The notes: generated from the letters alone by a model not told the origin. A stretch of 45,958 bases of DNA from Dactylosporangium sp. AC04546 (GCF_022095675.1 NZ_JAHYSG010000099.1:1-45958), one strand, 5' to 3'. Counted from the first letter of the stretch, positions 13,920 through 24,000 are shown. Translations and numbers: made by a program.

Positions 13920-15401
13920 GTGCCACTGTTGAACACCGTGGTGGGGCGTCTGCTGAGCGGCCGGTACGAGCTGCGGTCGGTCCTCGGCCGGGGCGGCATG
14001 GCCGAGGTGTGGCTGGCCGTCGACAGGCGGCTGGGCCGGCGCGTGGCCGTGAAGACGCTGCACGACGAGGGCGGCGCCGATCCGTCGCTGCCGGAGCGGT
14101 TCGAGCGCGAGGGGCGCACCGTCGCGCGGCTGTCGCACCCGAACATCGTGACCGTGTACGACCTGGGGATCGACGACGGCACGCGGTACCTCGTGATGGA
14201 GCTGGTCGAAGGGCACAGTCTCGCCGACGAGCTGGCCAAGGGCCCGCTGGACCCGCGGCGCGCCGTGCACATCGCCGAGCAGGTGTGCGACGCCTTGACG
14301 GCCGCGCACGACGCCGGGGTGGTCCACCGGGACGTGAAGCCGGCCAACATCCTCATCGGCGACGAGGGCCGGGTGAAGGTCTGCGACTTCGGCATCGCCC
14401 GCATCACCGACCGGGCGCTGACCGCGCTGACCGCCCCCGCCACCGTGATCGGCACCAGCTCGTACATGGCGCCGGAACAGATCCTCGGCAAGCCCGTGGA
14501 CGCCCGGACCGACCTGTACGCGCTGGGCTGCGTGTTCTACGCGATGCTGACCGGCCGCCCGCCGTTCGTCGCCGGCACTCCGGTGCAGACTGCCTGGCAG
14601 CAGGTGCACCAGGCAGCGGTACCGGTGGCGGCGCGGCGGCCCGGCCTACCGCCGCGACTCGCCGCGCTGGTCGACGCGCTGCTGGCCAAGAGTCCGACGG
14701 ACCGGCCGGCGAGCGCGGCGCAGGTCCGCGCGGCGCTGGCCGGCGGGGCCGGCCGGGCCGCAACAGCTGTGCTCGCGCACGCCACCCGACCGCCCGCGCC
14801 CGAGGCCGAGGCACCGGTCCGTGGCCGCGCCGCGGTGCGGCCCGCGACGCGCAGCCTGCCTGTGCTCGGCAACCCGCCCACGAAGGCCGCCCGGCGACGG
14901 GGCCGCTCGGCCGGGATCGCGGTGGCGGCGCTCGGCGCAACCACCGTCGCCGCCGCCGTGTTCGCGTTCGGGACCCTCCAGGGCCGGTCCGACCACCCGG
15001 GCGCCGCGCCCACGGCCGCCGACACGACCCAGTCCCTGCCGTCAGCGGATACCTCGAGCGCGGCGCCGAGTGACACACCGACCGACGAACCGAGCGATAC
15101 GACGAGTGACCCGACCGCGGCAGCGCTGGACGCGGCCCGCGCCGCCGTCCAGGCTCAGACCGGTGACGGCGGTCTGGACAGCGGCACCGCGCGTGAGCTG
15201 AACCGCCGGCTCGACAGCCTCGACCGCAACCTCGACCGCGGCAACGCCGACCGCGCCGCGGCGGAGCTGGCGGGCCTGCTCCGCCGGCTCGACCAGCTGC
15301 ACCAGGACGGCACACTCACCAGCACCGGATACACGGCGGTGCTCACCCCGATCGACCAGCTCGCGGCGAACCTGCCGGGCGGCCAGGTTCAGCCTCGCTG
15401 A
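13920..15401 (+). CDS. membrane-anchored serine/threonine protein kinase (PknB-like)
   Basis: A 493-residue Hanks-type kinase. The cytoplasmic kinase domain (about 16-275) has the glycine loop LGRGGMAEVW (22-31), the ATP lysine K45 (VAVK), the catalytic HRDVKPAN (Asp138), DFG at 156-158 and the MAPEQ activation-segment end. All key residues are intact. A Pro/Ala/Arg linker leads to one transmembrane helix (about 330-352, GIAVAALGATTVAAAVFAFG). The outside part is Thr/Ser/Asp-rich and then helical (AALDAARAAVQAQ..., RELNRRLDSLDRNLDR), with no PASTA repeats, so the signal is not peptidoglycan through PASTA. The GTG at 13920 is tentative; in-frame GTGs follow at 13938 and 13941. The stop overlaps the convergent PEBP gene by 13 bp. 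Substrates unknown. Confidence 0.92.
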   Translation: MPLLNTVVGRLLSGRYELRSVLGRGGMAEVWLAVDRRLGRRVAVKTLHDEGGADPSLPERFEREGRTVARLSHPNIVTVYDLGIDDGTRYLVMELVEGHSLADELAKGPLDPRRAVHIAEQVCDALTAAHDAGVVHRDVKPANILIGDEGRVKVCDFGIARITDRALTALTAPATVIGTSSYMAPEQILGKPVDARTDLYALGCVFYAMLTGRPPFVAGTPVQTAWQQVHQAAVPVAARRPGLPPRLAALVDALLAKSPTDRPASAAQVRAALAGGAGRAATAVLAHATRPPAPEAEAPVRGRAAVRPATRSLPVLGNPPTKAARRRGRSAGIAVAALGATTVAAAVFAFGTLQGRSDHPGAAPTAADTTQSLPSADTSSAAPSDTPTDEPSDTTSDPTAAALDAARAAVQAQTGDGGLDSGTARELNRRLDSLDRNLDRGNADRAAAELAGLLRRLDQLHQDGTLTSTGYTAVLTPIDQLAANLPGGQVQPR

Positions 15402-15838
15402 TAGCGGCCGGTGAGACGGCCCGAGGCCAGCACCTTCCCCGCCGTGGCCCGCCGCAGATCGGCAGCCGACGCTCCCGCGGCAAGGCGGAGCGGTTCGGAC
15501 AGGGCGAGCACCTCGAAGATGTACCGATGTGACCGGCCACGGGGCGGGCACGGCCCGCCGTACGCCCGCCTGCCGAAGCCGTTCTTGCCCTGCGCGGCGC
15601 CCGTGGGCACCTCGCCCTCACCCAGGCCTGACTGGTCAGGACCGATACCCCACATGGCCCAGTGCGTGAAGGTGCCGCTGGGGGCGTCGGGGTCCTCGAC
15701 GAGCAAGGCCAGCTCAGCGGTCTGCTCCGGCAGCCCGGTGAAGTTGAGCGGCGGTGACACGTCGACACCATCGGCCGTGAAGCGCCGAGGAATCTGATCG
15801 CCCTCGTTGAACACCGGGCTGGACACGGCAATCGTCAC
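15389..15838 (-). CDS. YbhB/YbcL family Raf kinase inhibitor-like protein (PEBP)
   Basis: A 149-residue soluble phosphatidylethanolamine-binding-protein homologue. Family marks are SSPVFNEGDQIPRRFTADG near the N-terminus, DVSPPLNFTGLP, the ligand-site motif LLVEDPDAPSGTFTHWAMW, and YGGPCPPRGRSHRYIFEVLAL with the GPCPPxGxHRY core. I prefer the GTG at 15838, preceded by GGAGG at good spacing, to the ATG at 15871, which has no ribosome site. Bacterial members are of unclear function. It is convergent with, and slightly overlaps, the kinase gene; the Raf-kinase-inhibitor name should not be taken as evidence that it regulates that kinase. Confidence 0.9.
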   Translation of the reverse strand: MTIAVSSPVFNEGDQIPRRFTADGVDVSPPLNFTGLPEQTAELALLVEDPDAPSGTFTHWAMWGIGPDQSGLGEGEVPTGAAQGKNGFGRRAYGGPCPPRGRSHRYIFEVLALSEPLRLAAGASAADLRRATAGKVLASGRLTGRYQRG

Positions 15839-15876
15839 CAGTGCCTCCGGACACTCGGATCGACCCTTCATGGGGG

Positions 15877-16512
15877 TCAGGACGTCGTGTAGACCTTCCC
15901 TACGAACTCGGCGAGCCGGCGTTCGTCGAGGCTGCGGGCCAGGTCGGACTCGCTGATCATGCCGACCAGCCGGTGGTTCTCGATGACCGGTAGCCGCTTG
16001 ACCTGGTGGTCCTCCATCCGATGCAGCACCTCGTTGACGCCGGCGTCGGCGTCGACCCAGACCAGCTCACCCCTTGTCAGGTCACGCACCTTGACCTTGC
16101 CGGGCTCCTGGCCCTCGGCGATGCACCTCACGACGATGTCGCGGTCGGTGATGATGCCGTGCAGCCGGTCGTCGACGCCGCAGATCGGCAAGGAACCGAC
16201 GCCGAGATCGCGCATCTTCCGCGCGGCGGACGCGACGGTCTCGTCCTCGTCGACGCACTCAGCTCCCGGGTGCATGATGTCTCTCGCCTGCCACTCCTGC
16301 TTCTCGCGGAGCGACTGCTCAAAGTCATCCAGCGCCCGCATCTTGCTGGCCACGGCCTCGGGTGTCGCGTGGCCGGCGTGCTCGGCGTAGCTGGTCCTGC
16401 CGAGTTCGTACAGCAGCTTGTCGCGCTGGCGCTGGGCTCGCGTCTCGTCCACTCGCGCCCGGCTCGTCGCCAGACCACGTTTGGCGGACTCCTTCATCCT
16501 CTCGAAGGCCAT
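15877..16512 (-). CDS. CBS domain protein with N-terminal helical region
   Basis: A 211-residue protein. Residues 1-72 are charged and helical (RMKESAKRGLATSRARVDET; YELGRTSYAEHAGHATPEAV) and may form a coiled coil. Two CBS motifs follow: about 77-135 (DIMHPGAECVDEDETVASAA to GIITDRDIVVRCI) and about 143-200 (DLTRGELVWVDADAGVNEVL to GMISESDLARSL). Paired CBS motifs form a Bateman module that binds adenine nucleotides. The acidic DRD and ESD residues at the ends of the motifs are the usual ribose contacts. Similar actinobacterial proteins are often dormancy- or hypoxia-induced, but nothing here shows that. The ATG at 16512 has AGGGAGGG about 5-8 nt upstream. Confidence 0.88.
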   Translation of the reverse strand: MAFERMKESAKRGLATSRARVDETRAQRQRDKLLYELGRTSYAEHAGHATPEAVASKMRALDDFEQSLREKQEWQARDIMHPGAECVDEDETVASAARKMRDLGVGSLPICGVDDRLHGIITDRDIVVRCIAEGQEPGKVKVRDLTRGELVWVDADAGVNEVLHRMEDHQVKRLPVIENHRLVGMISESDLARSLDERRLAEFVGKVYTTS

Positions 16513-16706
16513 AACGCCCTCCCTCCGGCGTACCCACTCGCAACGCTACGTCGCGGCCACCGCGATCGGCGCCACCTCGTGAGCATTGCCCGGTGGTGAC
16601 TCAGCGACGCCACGAACGGCGCCACGAACGGCGACGCTGACGGCCCTCACCCGAGCGAGCCGGAAGGAATCGGTCGATCGGGTAAGCCACAAAACGCTGC
16701 GCACCG

Positions 16707-16735
16707 GTGACATGACGGCGGGTGTTGCCTATGCT
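16707..16735 (+). promoter_or_regulatory. candidate promoter of the FxSxx operon
   Basis: GTGACA (16707-16712) and TATGCT (16730-16735) are separated by 17 bp and match the -35 and -10 consensus at 5 of 6 and 4 of 6 positions. Transcription would start near 16742, about 70 nt upstream of the precursor gene. The rest of 16513-16811 shows no gene. Confidence 0.45.
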
Positions 16736-16811
16736 TGTCGATGGATGTCTTGTCGAGAAACCGCTCGTCAGGACGCGCCCTGATCCAACGAGTCCAAGTG
16801 GGGGGACGCAC

Positions 16812-16985
16812 GTGGACCGCATCGCTCGCCAACAGGAGTCGACGCCGCCTCCGTTCGAAGACCTGCGCAGCACGCCACTTGCCCGGATCCCGATCGACCG
16901 GGCTGCCCAGGTAGCCCGCGTCAACGACCGTAGCGAGGGCCAGACGGCCCCGGTCGGGGTCGCGGCATTTGGTTCCGCCATCTAG
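16812..16985 (+). CDS. fxsA: FxSxx-COOH precursor peptide
   Basis: A 57-residue peptide ending AAFGSAI, so its last five residues, FGSAI, fit the F-x-S-x-x-COOH signature of this RiPP precursor family. The leader has the usual short leucine/proline pattern (FEDLRSTPLARIPIDRAA, about 15-32) and a charged middle (ARVNDRSEGQ). I chose the GTG at 16812 because GGGGGA lies 7 nt upstream; longer in-frame starts lack a ribosome site. The radical SAM gene begins 4 bp after the stop. By analogy with known three-residue cyclophane enzymes, the Phe ring of FGS is the expected cross-linking site to Ser. Whether a leader is cleaved, and the final product's fate, are not visible. Confidence 0.88.
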   Translation: MDRIARQQESTPPPFEDLRSTPLARIPIDRAAQVARVNDRSEGQTAPVGVAAFGSAI

Positions 16986-16989
16986 CTCG

Positions 16990-19149
16990 GTGCCGCTCAG
17001 CCAGTTTGTGCTGAAGATCGTGAGCCGCTGCGATCTTTCGTGCGATCACTGCTACGTGTACGAGCACCCGGACCAGGGCTGGCGCCGCCAGCCCATCACC
17101 ATGGCGCCAACGACGGCGTCCCAGGTGGCGGGCCGTATCGCCGAACACGCCGCCGAGCATCGGCTCGGTTCGGTCCGGGTGATCCTGCACGGCGGCGAGC
17201 CCCTGCTCGCAGGGGCTGACGGACTGCGTGCCGTGGCGATCGAGCTGCGCCGCCGGATCGATCCGGTGACCCGGCTGGAGCTCGGCATGCAGTCCAACGG
17301 GCTGCTGCTCACCCCGCAGATCTGCGACGTGCTCGTCGAGCAGCGCGTGCGGGTCGGCATCTCCCTCGACGGCGACAAGGCCGCCAATGACCGCCACCGC
17401 CGCTACGCCAACGGCAACAGCAGCCATGCCAAGGTGCTGGAGGCGCTCGCCCTACTGCGCCGGGACAAGTATCGGGAGGTCTACGGCGGCATCCTCTGCA
17501 CCGTCGACATCGACAACGACCCGATCGCGGTGTACGAGGCCCTGCGCGCCGAGCAGCCCCCGCACGTCGACTTCCTGCTCCCGCACGCCAACTGGGACCG
17601 CCCGCCGGACCGGAAGGACAGCAGGACACCCCACGCCGACTGGCTCCTGCGCATCCACCGCCGCTGGATCGCCGACGGCCGCCCGATGCCGATCCGGCTG
17701 TTCGACGCGATGTCGGGCGGCCCCAGCCACACCGAGGCCGTCGGCCTGGGCCGGGCCGACCTGGTCGTCATCGAGTCCGACGGCACCTTCGAGCAGGTTG
17801 ACTCCCTGAAGTCCGCCTTCGACGGCGCCGCGGCGACGGGCCTGGACGTCTTCCGGAACTCCGTGAACGACGCGGCCGACCACCCGATGATCGCCATCCG
17901 CCAGACGGGCCTCACCGGCCTGTCCGCCACCTGCCGCGCCTGTGCGATCGTCCACCAGTGCGGCGGCGGCCAGTTCACGCATCGGTACCGCACCGGCTCC
18001 GGCTTCGACAACCCCTCCGTGTACTGCGCCGACCTGCAGGAGCTGATCGCAGCGATGCCGCCGCCCCCGAACGACCGCCTGGCCGGCACGGTCCTCGACG
18101 ACCTCGGCACAGGCGCGGGCGAACCGGCGTCGATCGACCAGCTGGTGGCCGTCAACGAGGGCATGATCCGCGCCCAGCTGCGCGACCTCAGCCGCTTCGT
18201 CGACCCGGTCCCGCTGGCCGCCGAGGGCTGGGACCTGCTGGCCCGCCTCGACGAGGAGTCCCCGGAAGCGGTCCGCGCGGTCCTGGCCCACCCGTTCGTG
18301 CGCAGCTGGGCGGCTCGCTGCCGGACGTCCCGCGACGCCGACGACCTGGCCAGATTCGCGGGCGTGGCGGCGGCGGCGGCCATCCACGCCGGCGCCGACG
18401 CCCGCATCACGGTCCCGGTCCACAAGGGACGGGTGAGCCTGCCCGGCATCGGCGCGTTCCAGGTGGAAGACACCGAGCAAGCCGCCCTGGTCATCGTCGG
18501 CGGCGAGTTCGAGCTGCACACGACGCGCCAGCGCTGGCAGCCGGCGAGATACCTGGGAACGGTGCTCCTGGAGGACACCGACCCCGGCCGCGACTGCTTC
18601 GACGGCCTGGAGCTCGCCGACCGCCTCGACGACGGCGAGGTCAAACGCTGGCAGGACCTGCTGGACGGCGCCCTGGACATCATCGACACCACGGCGTACG
18701 GGCCCGGCGTTCGCGGCACCCTGCGCGCGATCGTGCCCCTCCGCCCAGACGCAGACCGCGAGCGCAGCGCCGCGGCCCGCGACGCCTTCGGCGCGGTCGC
18801 CGTGGCGCCGGTCGCCGATCCCGCAGCGCTGTCGGTGCTGCTCGTTCACGAGGTACAACACCTGAAGCTCGGCGCCGTCCTGGACGTGACCGACCTGTTC
18901 GTCCGCGACGACCCGCACACCGTGCGCGTCCCGTGGCGCGAGGATCCCCGCCCGGTGGAGGGCGTCCTGCAGGGCACGTATGCGTTCGTCGCGGTGGCCG
19001 ACATGTGGCGTGCGCGGCCGGGCCCGGAGGCGGACCGGTACCGGACCTGGGCCTCGGGAGCCGTGGACGCCCTGCTGGAGGGCGACGCCCTGACCCCGGC
19101 CGGACGGAGGTTCGTCGAGCGGCTCCGGACAACGCTGGACTCCTGGTGA
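16990..19149 (+). CDS. fxsB: FxsB-type radical SAM/SPASM peptide maturase with C-terminal HEXXH domain
   Basis: A 719-residue enzyme. The radical SAM cluster motif is Cys14-x3-Cys18-x2-Cys21 (SRCDLSCDHCYVY). Then come VILHGGEPLL and LGMQSNGLLL, the usual SAM-barrel strands, and ISLDGDKAANDRHRR. A SPASM-type auxiliary cluster region lies near 312-345 (CRACAIVHQCGGGQFTHRY and a further Cys in NPSVYCADL). The C-terminal part (about 400-719) is the domain that carries HEVQH at about 620-624, an HEXXH putative metalloprotease/modification motif typical of this family. It should form a Phe-Ser cyclophane on the FGS of the adjacent precursor. The GTG at 16990 is chosen over an upstream TTG that overlaps the precursor gene. 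Confidence 0.93.
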   Translation: MPLSQFVLKIVSRCDLSCDHCYVYEHPDQGWRRQPITMAPTTASQVAGRIAEHAAEHRLGSVRVILHGGEPLLAGADGLRAVAIELRRRIDPVTRLELGMQSNGLLLTPQICDVLVEQRVRVGISLDGDKAANDRHRRYANGNSSHAKVLEALALLRRDKYREVYGGILCTVDIDNDPIAVYEALRAEQPPHVDFLLPHANWDRPPDRKDSRTPHADWLLRIHRRWIADGRPMPIRLFDAMSGGPSHTEAVGLGRADLVVIESDGTFEQVDSLKSAFDGAAATGLDVFRNSVNDAADHPMIAIRQTGLTGLSATCRACAIVHQCGGGQFTHRYRTGSGFDNPSVYCADLQELIAAMPPPPNDRLAGTVLDDLGTGAGEPASIDQLVAVNEGMIRAQLRDLSRFVDPVPLAAEGWDLLARLDEESPEAVRAVLAHPFVRSWAARCRTSRDADDLARFAGVAAAAAIHAGADARITVPVHKGRVSLPGIGAFQVEDTEQAALVIVGGEFELHTTRQRWQPARYLGTVLLEDTDPGRDCFDGLELADRLDDGEVKRWQDLLDGALDIIDTTAYGPGVRGTLRAIVPLRPDADRERSAAARDAFGAVAVAPVADPAALSVLLVHEVQHLKLGAVLDVTDLFVRDDPHTVRVPWREDPRPVEGVLQGTYAFVAVADMWRARPGPEADRYRTWASGAVDALLEGDALTPAGRRFVERLRTTLDSW

Positions 19150-19268
19150 CGTCACGGTGACCGCGCAAGGGCCGGACGCCCGATCATCGGAAACCGCAAA
19201 TGCGATCCGTTCCGGCTTGCCGCCGTCGATATCTTGGATAGGCCGAACGGGAGCACTGGGAGCGGTAC

Positions 19269-19883
19269 GTGGTCGAAGAACAGCCGCCACAGGCGCCGGA
19301 CCGGCGCGCCCCCGTGTTCTTCCTCAGCTACGCCCAGTCCGGGGCCCGCAATGACTGGGTGCCCCAGTTCTTCGACGAGCTCTCGGACCACGTGGGTGAG
19401 CTGATGGGGATCCCGCCGCCCCTCGTCGGCTTCATCAACACCGACATGAGAACCGGCACGGACTGGAACGAAGAGCTGGCCTTCGCCGTCGGCCACTGCC
19501 GCGTCTTCGTCGCCCTCCTCTCACCGCTGTACTTCACCAGCCCATGGTGCGCCCTCGAATGGCACGCCTTCGCCAGCCGCCTGCCGGGCGGCGGCTCGAA
19601 AACGATGCTTCCGGTGCTCTGGACCGTGGGCAACGGACCGATCCCGAGGAAGATCGACCGGCTGCAGCGCTTCCTGCCGACCCCGCCGCCGGACGGCATC
19701 CAGCGCCGCTACGGCAAGGAGGGCGTCTACGGGCTGCGCGCCGCGGAGTCGTCGGACTACGGCATGGTCGTCTGGCGCCTCGCCAACGCGATCGCCGATG
19801 CCGCCGAGAAGGACCACGTGCCGCCGAGCGACGCGACGGGCTTCGAGGGCCTGCCCGAAAGCTTCGAGGAGGACCCGTCATGA
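19269..19883 (+). CDS. TIR-like protein of the FxSxx system (first copy)
   Basis: A 204-residue protein with one TIR-like domain: strand A FFLSYAQSGARNDWVPQFFDEL (about 17-38, in two pieces), the loop GFINTDMRTGTDWNEELAFAV, strand VFVALLSPLYFTSPWCALEWHAF and VLPVLW-like MLPVLWTVGNG. WCALEWHAF resembles the segment around the catalytic Glu of TIR NADases, so enzymatic activity is possible; this is inference. GTG start at 19269 with GGGAG 7 nt upstream, 119 bp after fxsB. Its stop overlaps the next start as ATGA, so it is coupled to a second, larger TIR-like protein. This duplicate pair is discussed under findings. Confidence 0.85.
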   Translation: MVEEQPPQAPDRRAPVFFLSYAQSGARNDWVPQFFDELSDHVGELMGIPPPLVGFINTDMRTGTDWNEELAFAVGHCRVFVALLSPLYFTSPWCALEWHAFASRLPGGGSKTMLPVLWTVGNGPIPRKIDRLQRFLPTPPPDGIQRRYGKEGVYGLRAAESSDYGMVVWRLANAIADAAEKDHVPPSDATGFEGLPESFEEDPS

Positions 19884-21037
19884 GCACCGTCACCGGCGAG
19901 CGCGAGACGTACTTCTTCCTCAGCTACGCCCACTCGGTGCCGCTGTCGGAGAAGGCCCGCCCCGACACCGACTACTGGGTGAAGCGCTTCTTCCAGGACC
20001 TCTCGGCGGCCGTCGCCGCCCACCCGCAGCGCAACGAGGAGCTGGCCACGGGCTTCTTCGACGGGTCACTGCCGGCCGGCGCCGACCTGCGGCCCCTGCT
20101 CACCGCGGCGCTCGGCGCGGCCCACGTGTTCGTCCCGCTGTACTCCAAGAACTACTTCGGCAACAGCTGGGCGACGGGTGAGCTCGACGCCTTCCGTGCC
20201 CGCCTCGCCGACGCCCGCGCGCCCGACGCCGAGCAGCACATCGTGCCGGTGCTGTGGAGCCCGCTGGACTCGTGGGACGACCGGGCGCGAGAGGTCGCCG
20301 CGGCGCTGGCCGTCGTCGAGGAGGACGCCCCCGAGCGGGCCGACTACGAACAGAACGGCCTCCGCGCGCTGTGCGCGCTGGGCCCCTATCGCACGCAGTA
20401 CGGGCGGATCGTGCGGGCGGTCGCCGAGCGCGTCGTGGGCGTGACCCGCGACCATCAGCTGCCACGCTCCGAGGCGCCGCCCGTGATCACGCCCCGCGCG
20501 ACCGACCCGCGCGACGCCCGGCTGATCGTCGCCGTCCTGACCGGCGACAAGGGGGCCGGTTGGCGGCCGTTCCCGACCGAGCACGAGCTCGCGCTGGCCG
20601 ACTACGTGGCCGCCGTCGCCGACCGGCTCAGCATGCCGGCCGCGGTGCTCGACCTCGCGGGCGTGGCCGAGTGGTCGCCGGTGAAGCCGACCGTGCTGCT
20701 GGTCGACCCGAGCTTCGGCGCACAGGCCGCGCGGGCCGCGGTCGAGGCGCTGCCCCGGTGGGTGGTGCCGCTCGTGGTGGTCGGCGAGGACCAGCGTGGC
20801 GCGGCCGACGCCGAAACGGTCGCCACTACGCTGCAGGACGCGGGCCTGCCCAAGGTGCTGCCCGCGCGCACGGCGACCGAGTTCGAGCGGACGGTCCCGA
20901 TCCTGGTGACCGAGGCCGACAAACAGTTTCTCCGGCACGGGCCCGTCAACCCGCCGGCCGGTCCCGTAACGCCCCGGCCGAGCCTGCGCCCGGGCACCGC
21001 TTCCGACGATGGCCAAGGGCAGGGAGACGCGCGATGA
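19880..21037 (+). CDS. fxsC: TIR-like protein FxsC (second copy, with C-terminal extension)
   Basis: A 385-residue protein. Residues 1-150 repeat the TIR-like fold of its neighbour (YFFLSYAHSVPLSEKARP, GFFDGSLPAGADLRPLL, VFVPLYSKNYFGNSWATGEL, HIVPVLW). The typical Trp-Cys before the Glu is replaced by SWATGELDAF. A second alpha/beta part (about 200-345; ARLIVAVLTGDKGAGWRPFP, PTVLLVDPSFGAQAARAAVE, WVVPLVVVGEDQ) looks Rossmann-like and is the FxsC-type extension. The tail is Pro-rich and disordered. ATG at 19880 overlaps the previous stop, and its own TGA overlaps the next start, so three signalling proteins are made in a coupled series. Confidence 0.85.
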   Translation: MSTVTGERETYFFLSYAHSVPLSEKARPDTDYWVKRFFQDLSAAVAAHPQRNEELATGFFDGSLPAGADLRPLLTAALGAAHVFVPLYSKNYFGNSWATGELDAFRARLADARAPDAEQHIVPVLWSPLDSWDDRAREVAAALAVVEEDAPERADYEQNGLRALCALGPYRTQYGRIVRAVAERVVGVTRDHQLPRSEAPPVITPRATDPRDARLIVAVLTGDKGAGWRPFPTEHELALADYVAAVADRLSMPAAVLDLAGVAEWSPVKPTVLLVDPSFGAQAARAAVEALPRWVVPLVVVGEDQRGAADAETVATTLQDAGLPKVLPARTATEFERTVPILVTEADKQFLRHGPVNPPAGPVTPRPSLRPGTASDDGQGQGDAR

Positions 21038-24000
21038 CGGCGGACCGGGACCGCAAAGGCCAGGTCATCACCTTCTACTCCTACAAGGGCGGGACCGGGC
21101 GCACCATGGCCATGGCCAACACCGCCTGGATCCTGGCCGCCAACGGCAAGAAGGTCCTCGCCACCGACTGGGACCTGGAGTCGCCCGGCCTGCACCGGTT
21201 CTTCTCCGCGTTCATCGACCCTGACCTGCTCGCGACGACCCGCGGCGTGATGGACCTCATCGGCGACTACGACGCCGAGGTCGCCGCCGCGCGGCGCACC
21301 GACGGCGCGGCCATCGAGCGGCCCGCGGACTGGCACGTCCAGTACGCGAAGGTGCAGAAGTACGCGTTCACCCTGGAGTGGACGTTCCCGAGCGGCGGGT
21401 CCCTCGACATCCTGCTCGCCGGCAAGCCCACGCCCGACTACGTCGCGAGCGTCACCGGCCGCGACTGGGACAACTTCTACAACCGGCTCGGCGGCGCGCA
21501 GTTCTTCGACGCGCTGCGCGAGGACATGAAGCGCAACTACGACTACACGCTCATCGACAGCCGGACCGGCATCAGCGACGTCGCCGAGATCTGCACGATC
21601 CACCTGCCCGACGTGCTCGTCGACTGCTTCACGTTCTCCAACCAGGGCATCGAAGGCGCCGCCGAGGTGGCCGACCGGGTCGCGATGTACGAGGGCACCC
21701 GCCCGCGCCGGGTGCTGCCGGTGCCGATGCGCGTCGACGAGGGCGAGAAGAACAAGGCCGACGCCGGCCGCGCGCTGGCGATGCAGCGCTTCAACGAGCT
21801 GCCGCAGGGCATGAAGCCCGCCGAGCGGCGCGAGTACTGGCTGAGCGTCGAAGTTCCCTACAAGGCGTACTACGCCTACGAGGAGATCCTGGCGACCTTC
21901 GGCGACCCGCCCGGCAGCCGGAACTCGCTGCTGCCGGCGTACGAGCGGCTGACCGGCTACATCACCAATCGCGAGATCACCTCGCTGCCGCCGATTGACG
22001 AGACGCTCCGCACCGCGACGGTGGCGAAGCTGGAGCGACGGCCCGCCATCCGCGACGAGGTGCTCCTGCTGCGGCACACGCCGGCCGACCAGGCCTGGGC
22101 CGAGTGGATCCAGGCGGTGCTCACCAACGCGAACCTGCGCGTCGTCGACCTCGGGATGTCCGAGCGCACGGAGGCCGACCAGTCGATGCCGGTGCGGGAC
22201 GTCGTCCTCGTCTCGAAGTCGTATCTGGAGGCCACCGGCCGCCGGTCCGAGCTCGGCCGGCCGGCGGGGACGCTCGCGATCCACCTCGACCCCACCTCGC
22301 CGATGGTCGACATCCCGCTGGCCAACTGGGTCTCGCTGGACGCGCTCGGTGAGGAGCAGTCGCTCGAGCAGCTGCTGTCCCTGGTCGGCCGGGTCGGCAG
22401 CCGCGCGGCCGGCGGGCGGTTCCCGCGCCTCCCCCGCTTCCCGGCCGAGCCGGCGCCGGTGTTCCGCGCGCCGGCCCGGAACATGCTGTTCACGGCGCGC
22501 GAGGCGCTCATGCTGAACCTGCGCGAGGAGCTGCGGACCGGCGGGCCGGGCCCGGTGGCGCTGGTCGGCGGCGCCGGCATGGGCAAGACCCAGCTGGCGA
22601 TGGAGTACGCCTACCGGTTCCGCGGCGCGTACGACATCGTCTGGTGGATCTCGGCCGACCCGCCCCAGTTCGTCGACATGGGCATCGTCGACCTCGGCGC
22701 CGCCCTGGAGATTCCGCGGCAGCCGACGGTCCCGGACCGCATCCGCGCCGTCGACAACCGGCTGAGCCGGCGCGACGCGGCCGGACCTCTGCGCTGGCTG
22801 CTCGTGTTCGACAACGTCGAGAAGTACAACGCGATCGAGGAGTTCCTCCCGCGCGGCGACGGCCACCTCCTGCTCACCACCCGCGACCAGGTCGAGGCCG
22901 TCACCCACGCCCGGATCGTCAACGTCGACAAGTTCCTGCCGGTCGAGAGCGTCGGGCATCTGGCGTCCCGTGTCAGAACGCTGGACCAGGCCGACGCGGC
23001 CCGGATCGCCGAGGCGGTCGATCACGTGCCGATCTTCGTCGCGCTGGCCGGCGCGTGGCTGGCCGAGACCAAACGCACGGCCGCCGACTACCTGTCCCGG
23101 CTGGGCAGCCCCGACCCGTCGGTGGACATCGTCGACCAGGTCCACGTGTGGAACGTGTCGCTGGAGCGGCTCGCCGAGCGCTCCCCGGCCGCGTACCGGC
23201 TGCTGCAGCTCGCGTCCGCGCTCGCCCCGGAGATCTCCCACGACCTGCTGCGCAGTGAGGTCGCGGCGCGCATCATCGCCGAGCACGACAAGGACGTGGC
23301 CCGGCAGCTGCGGCTGCGGGCCAACGTGGCCGACATCGCGGCGACCATCGTGCAGCACATCAACCGGCTGGCCCTGATCAAGCTGGAGGCCAACCAGCTG
23401 CAGATCCACCGGCTCCTGCAGCGGGCGCTCCAACGCCGCATGTCCGCCCAGGAACTGGACGGCGTCACCCGGGACGTGCACCGGCTGCTCGTCGGCTCCC
23501 GCCCGGTGGGTGAGGTCGAGGACCCCGAGATCCAGGAGCAGTTCCGCATCCTCTGGCCGCACCTCGACGGCGCCAACGCGGAGGTCAGCGACTCCGACGA
23601 CGTGCGCGCCCTGCTCGTCGACCGCGTCCGGTACATCTACGTGCTCGGCGGCTACGAGCAAGGCGAGACGTACGCCGAGGAGGTGAACGAGGCCTGGACG
23701 GCTCAGCTCGCGCGGCTCGAGGCGGACAGCGCCGAGTACGACCGGCTCCTCGTCAGGCTCCTGGAGCTCCGGTTCAACCTGGCCAACCTCAAGCGCAGCC
23801 GCGGGAAGTTCCAGGAGTCGTACGAGCTCAACGTCGACACCCTGCGCCAGCAGGAGGCGCTCCTCGGCCTCACCGACGCACGCACCCTGGCCACCGCGAG
23901 CAGCCTCGGCGGTGACCTGCGCGCGCTCGGCCGCTACGACGACGCCCTCGAACGCGACCTGCAGACCTACCGCGCATCGGTCGACGCGCTCGGTGAGGAG

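Noticed and set aside
16969..16989. An upstream TTG start for fxsB overlapping fxsA.
   Set aside because: The GTG at 16990 gives the usual N-terminus just before the radical SAM motif and avoids overlap with the precursor's essential C-terminus.
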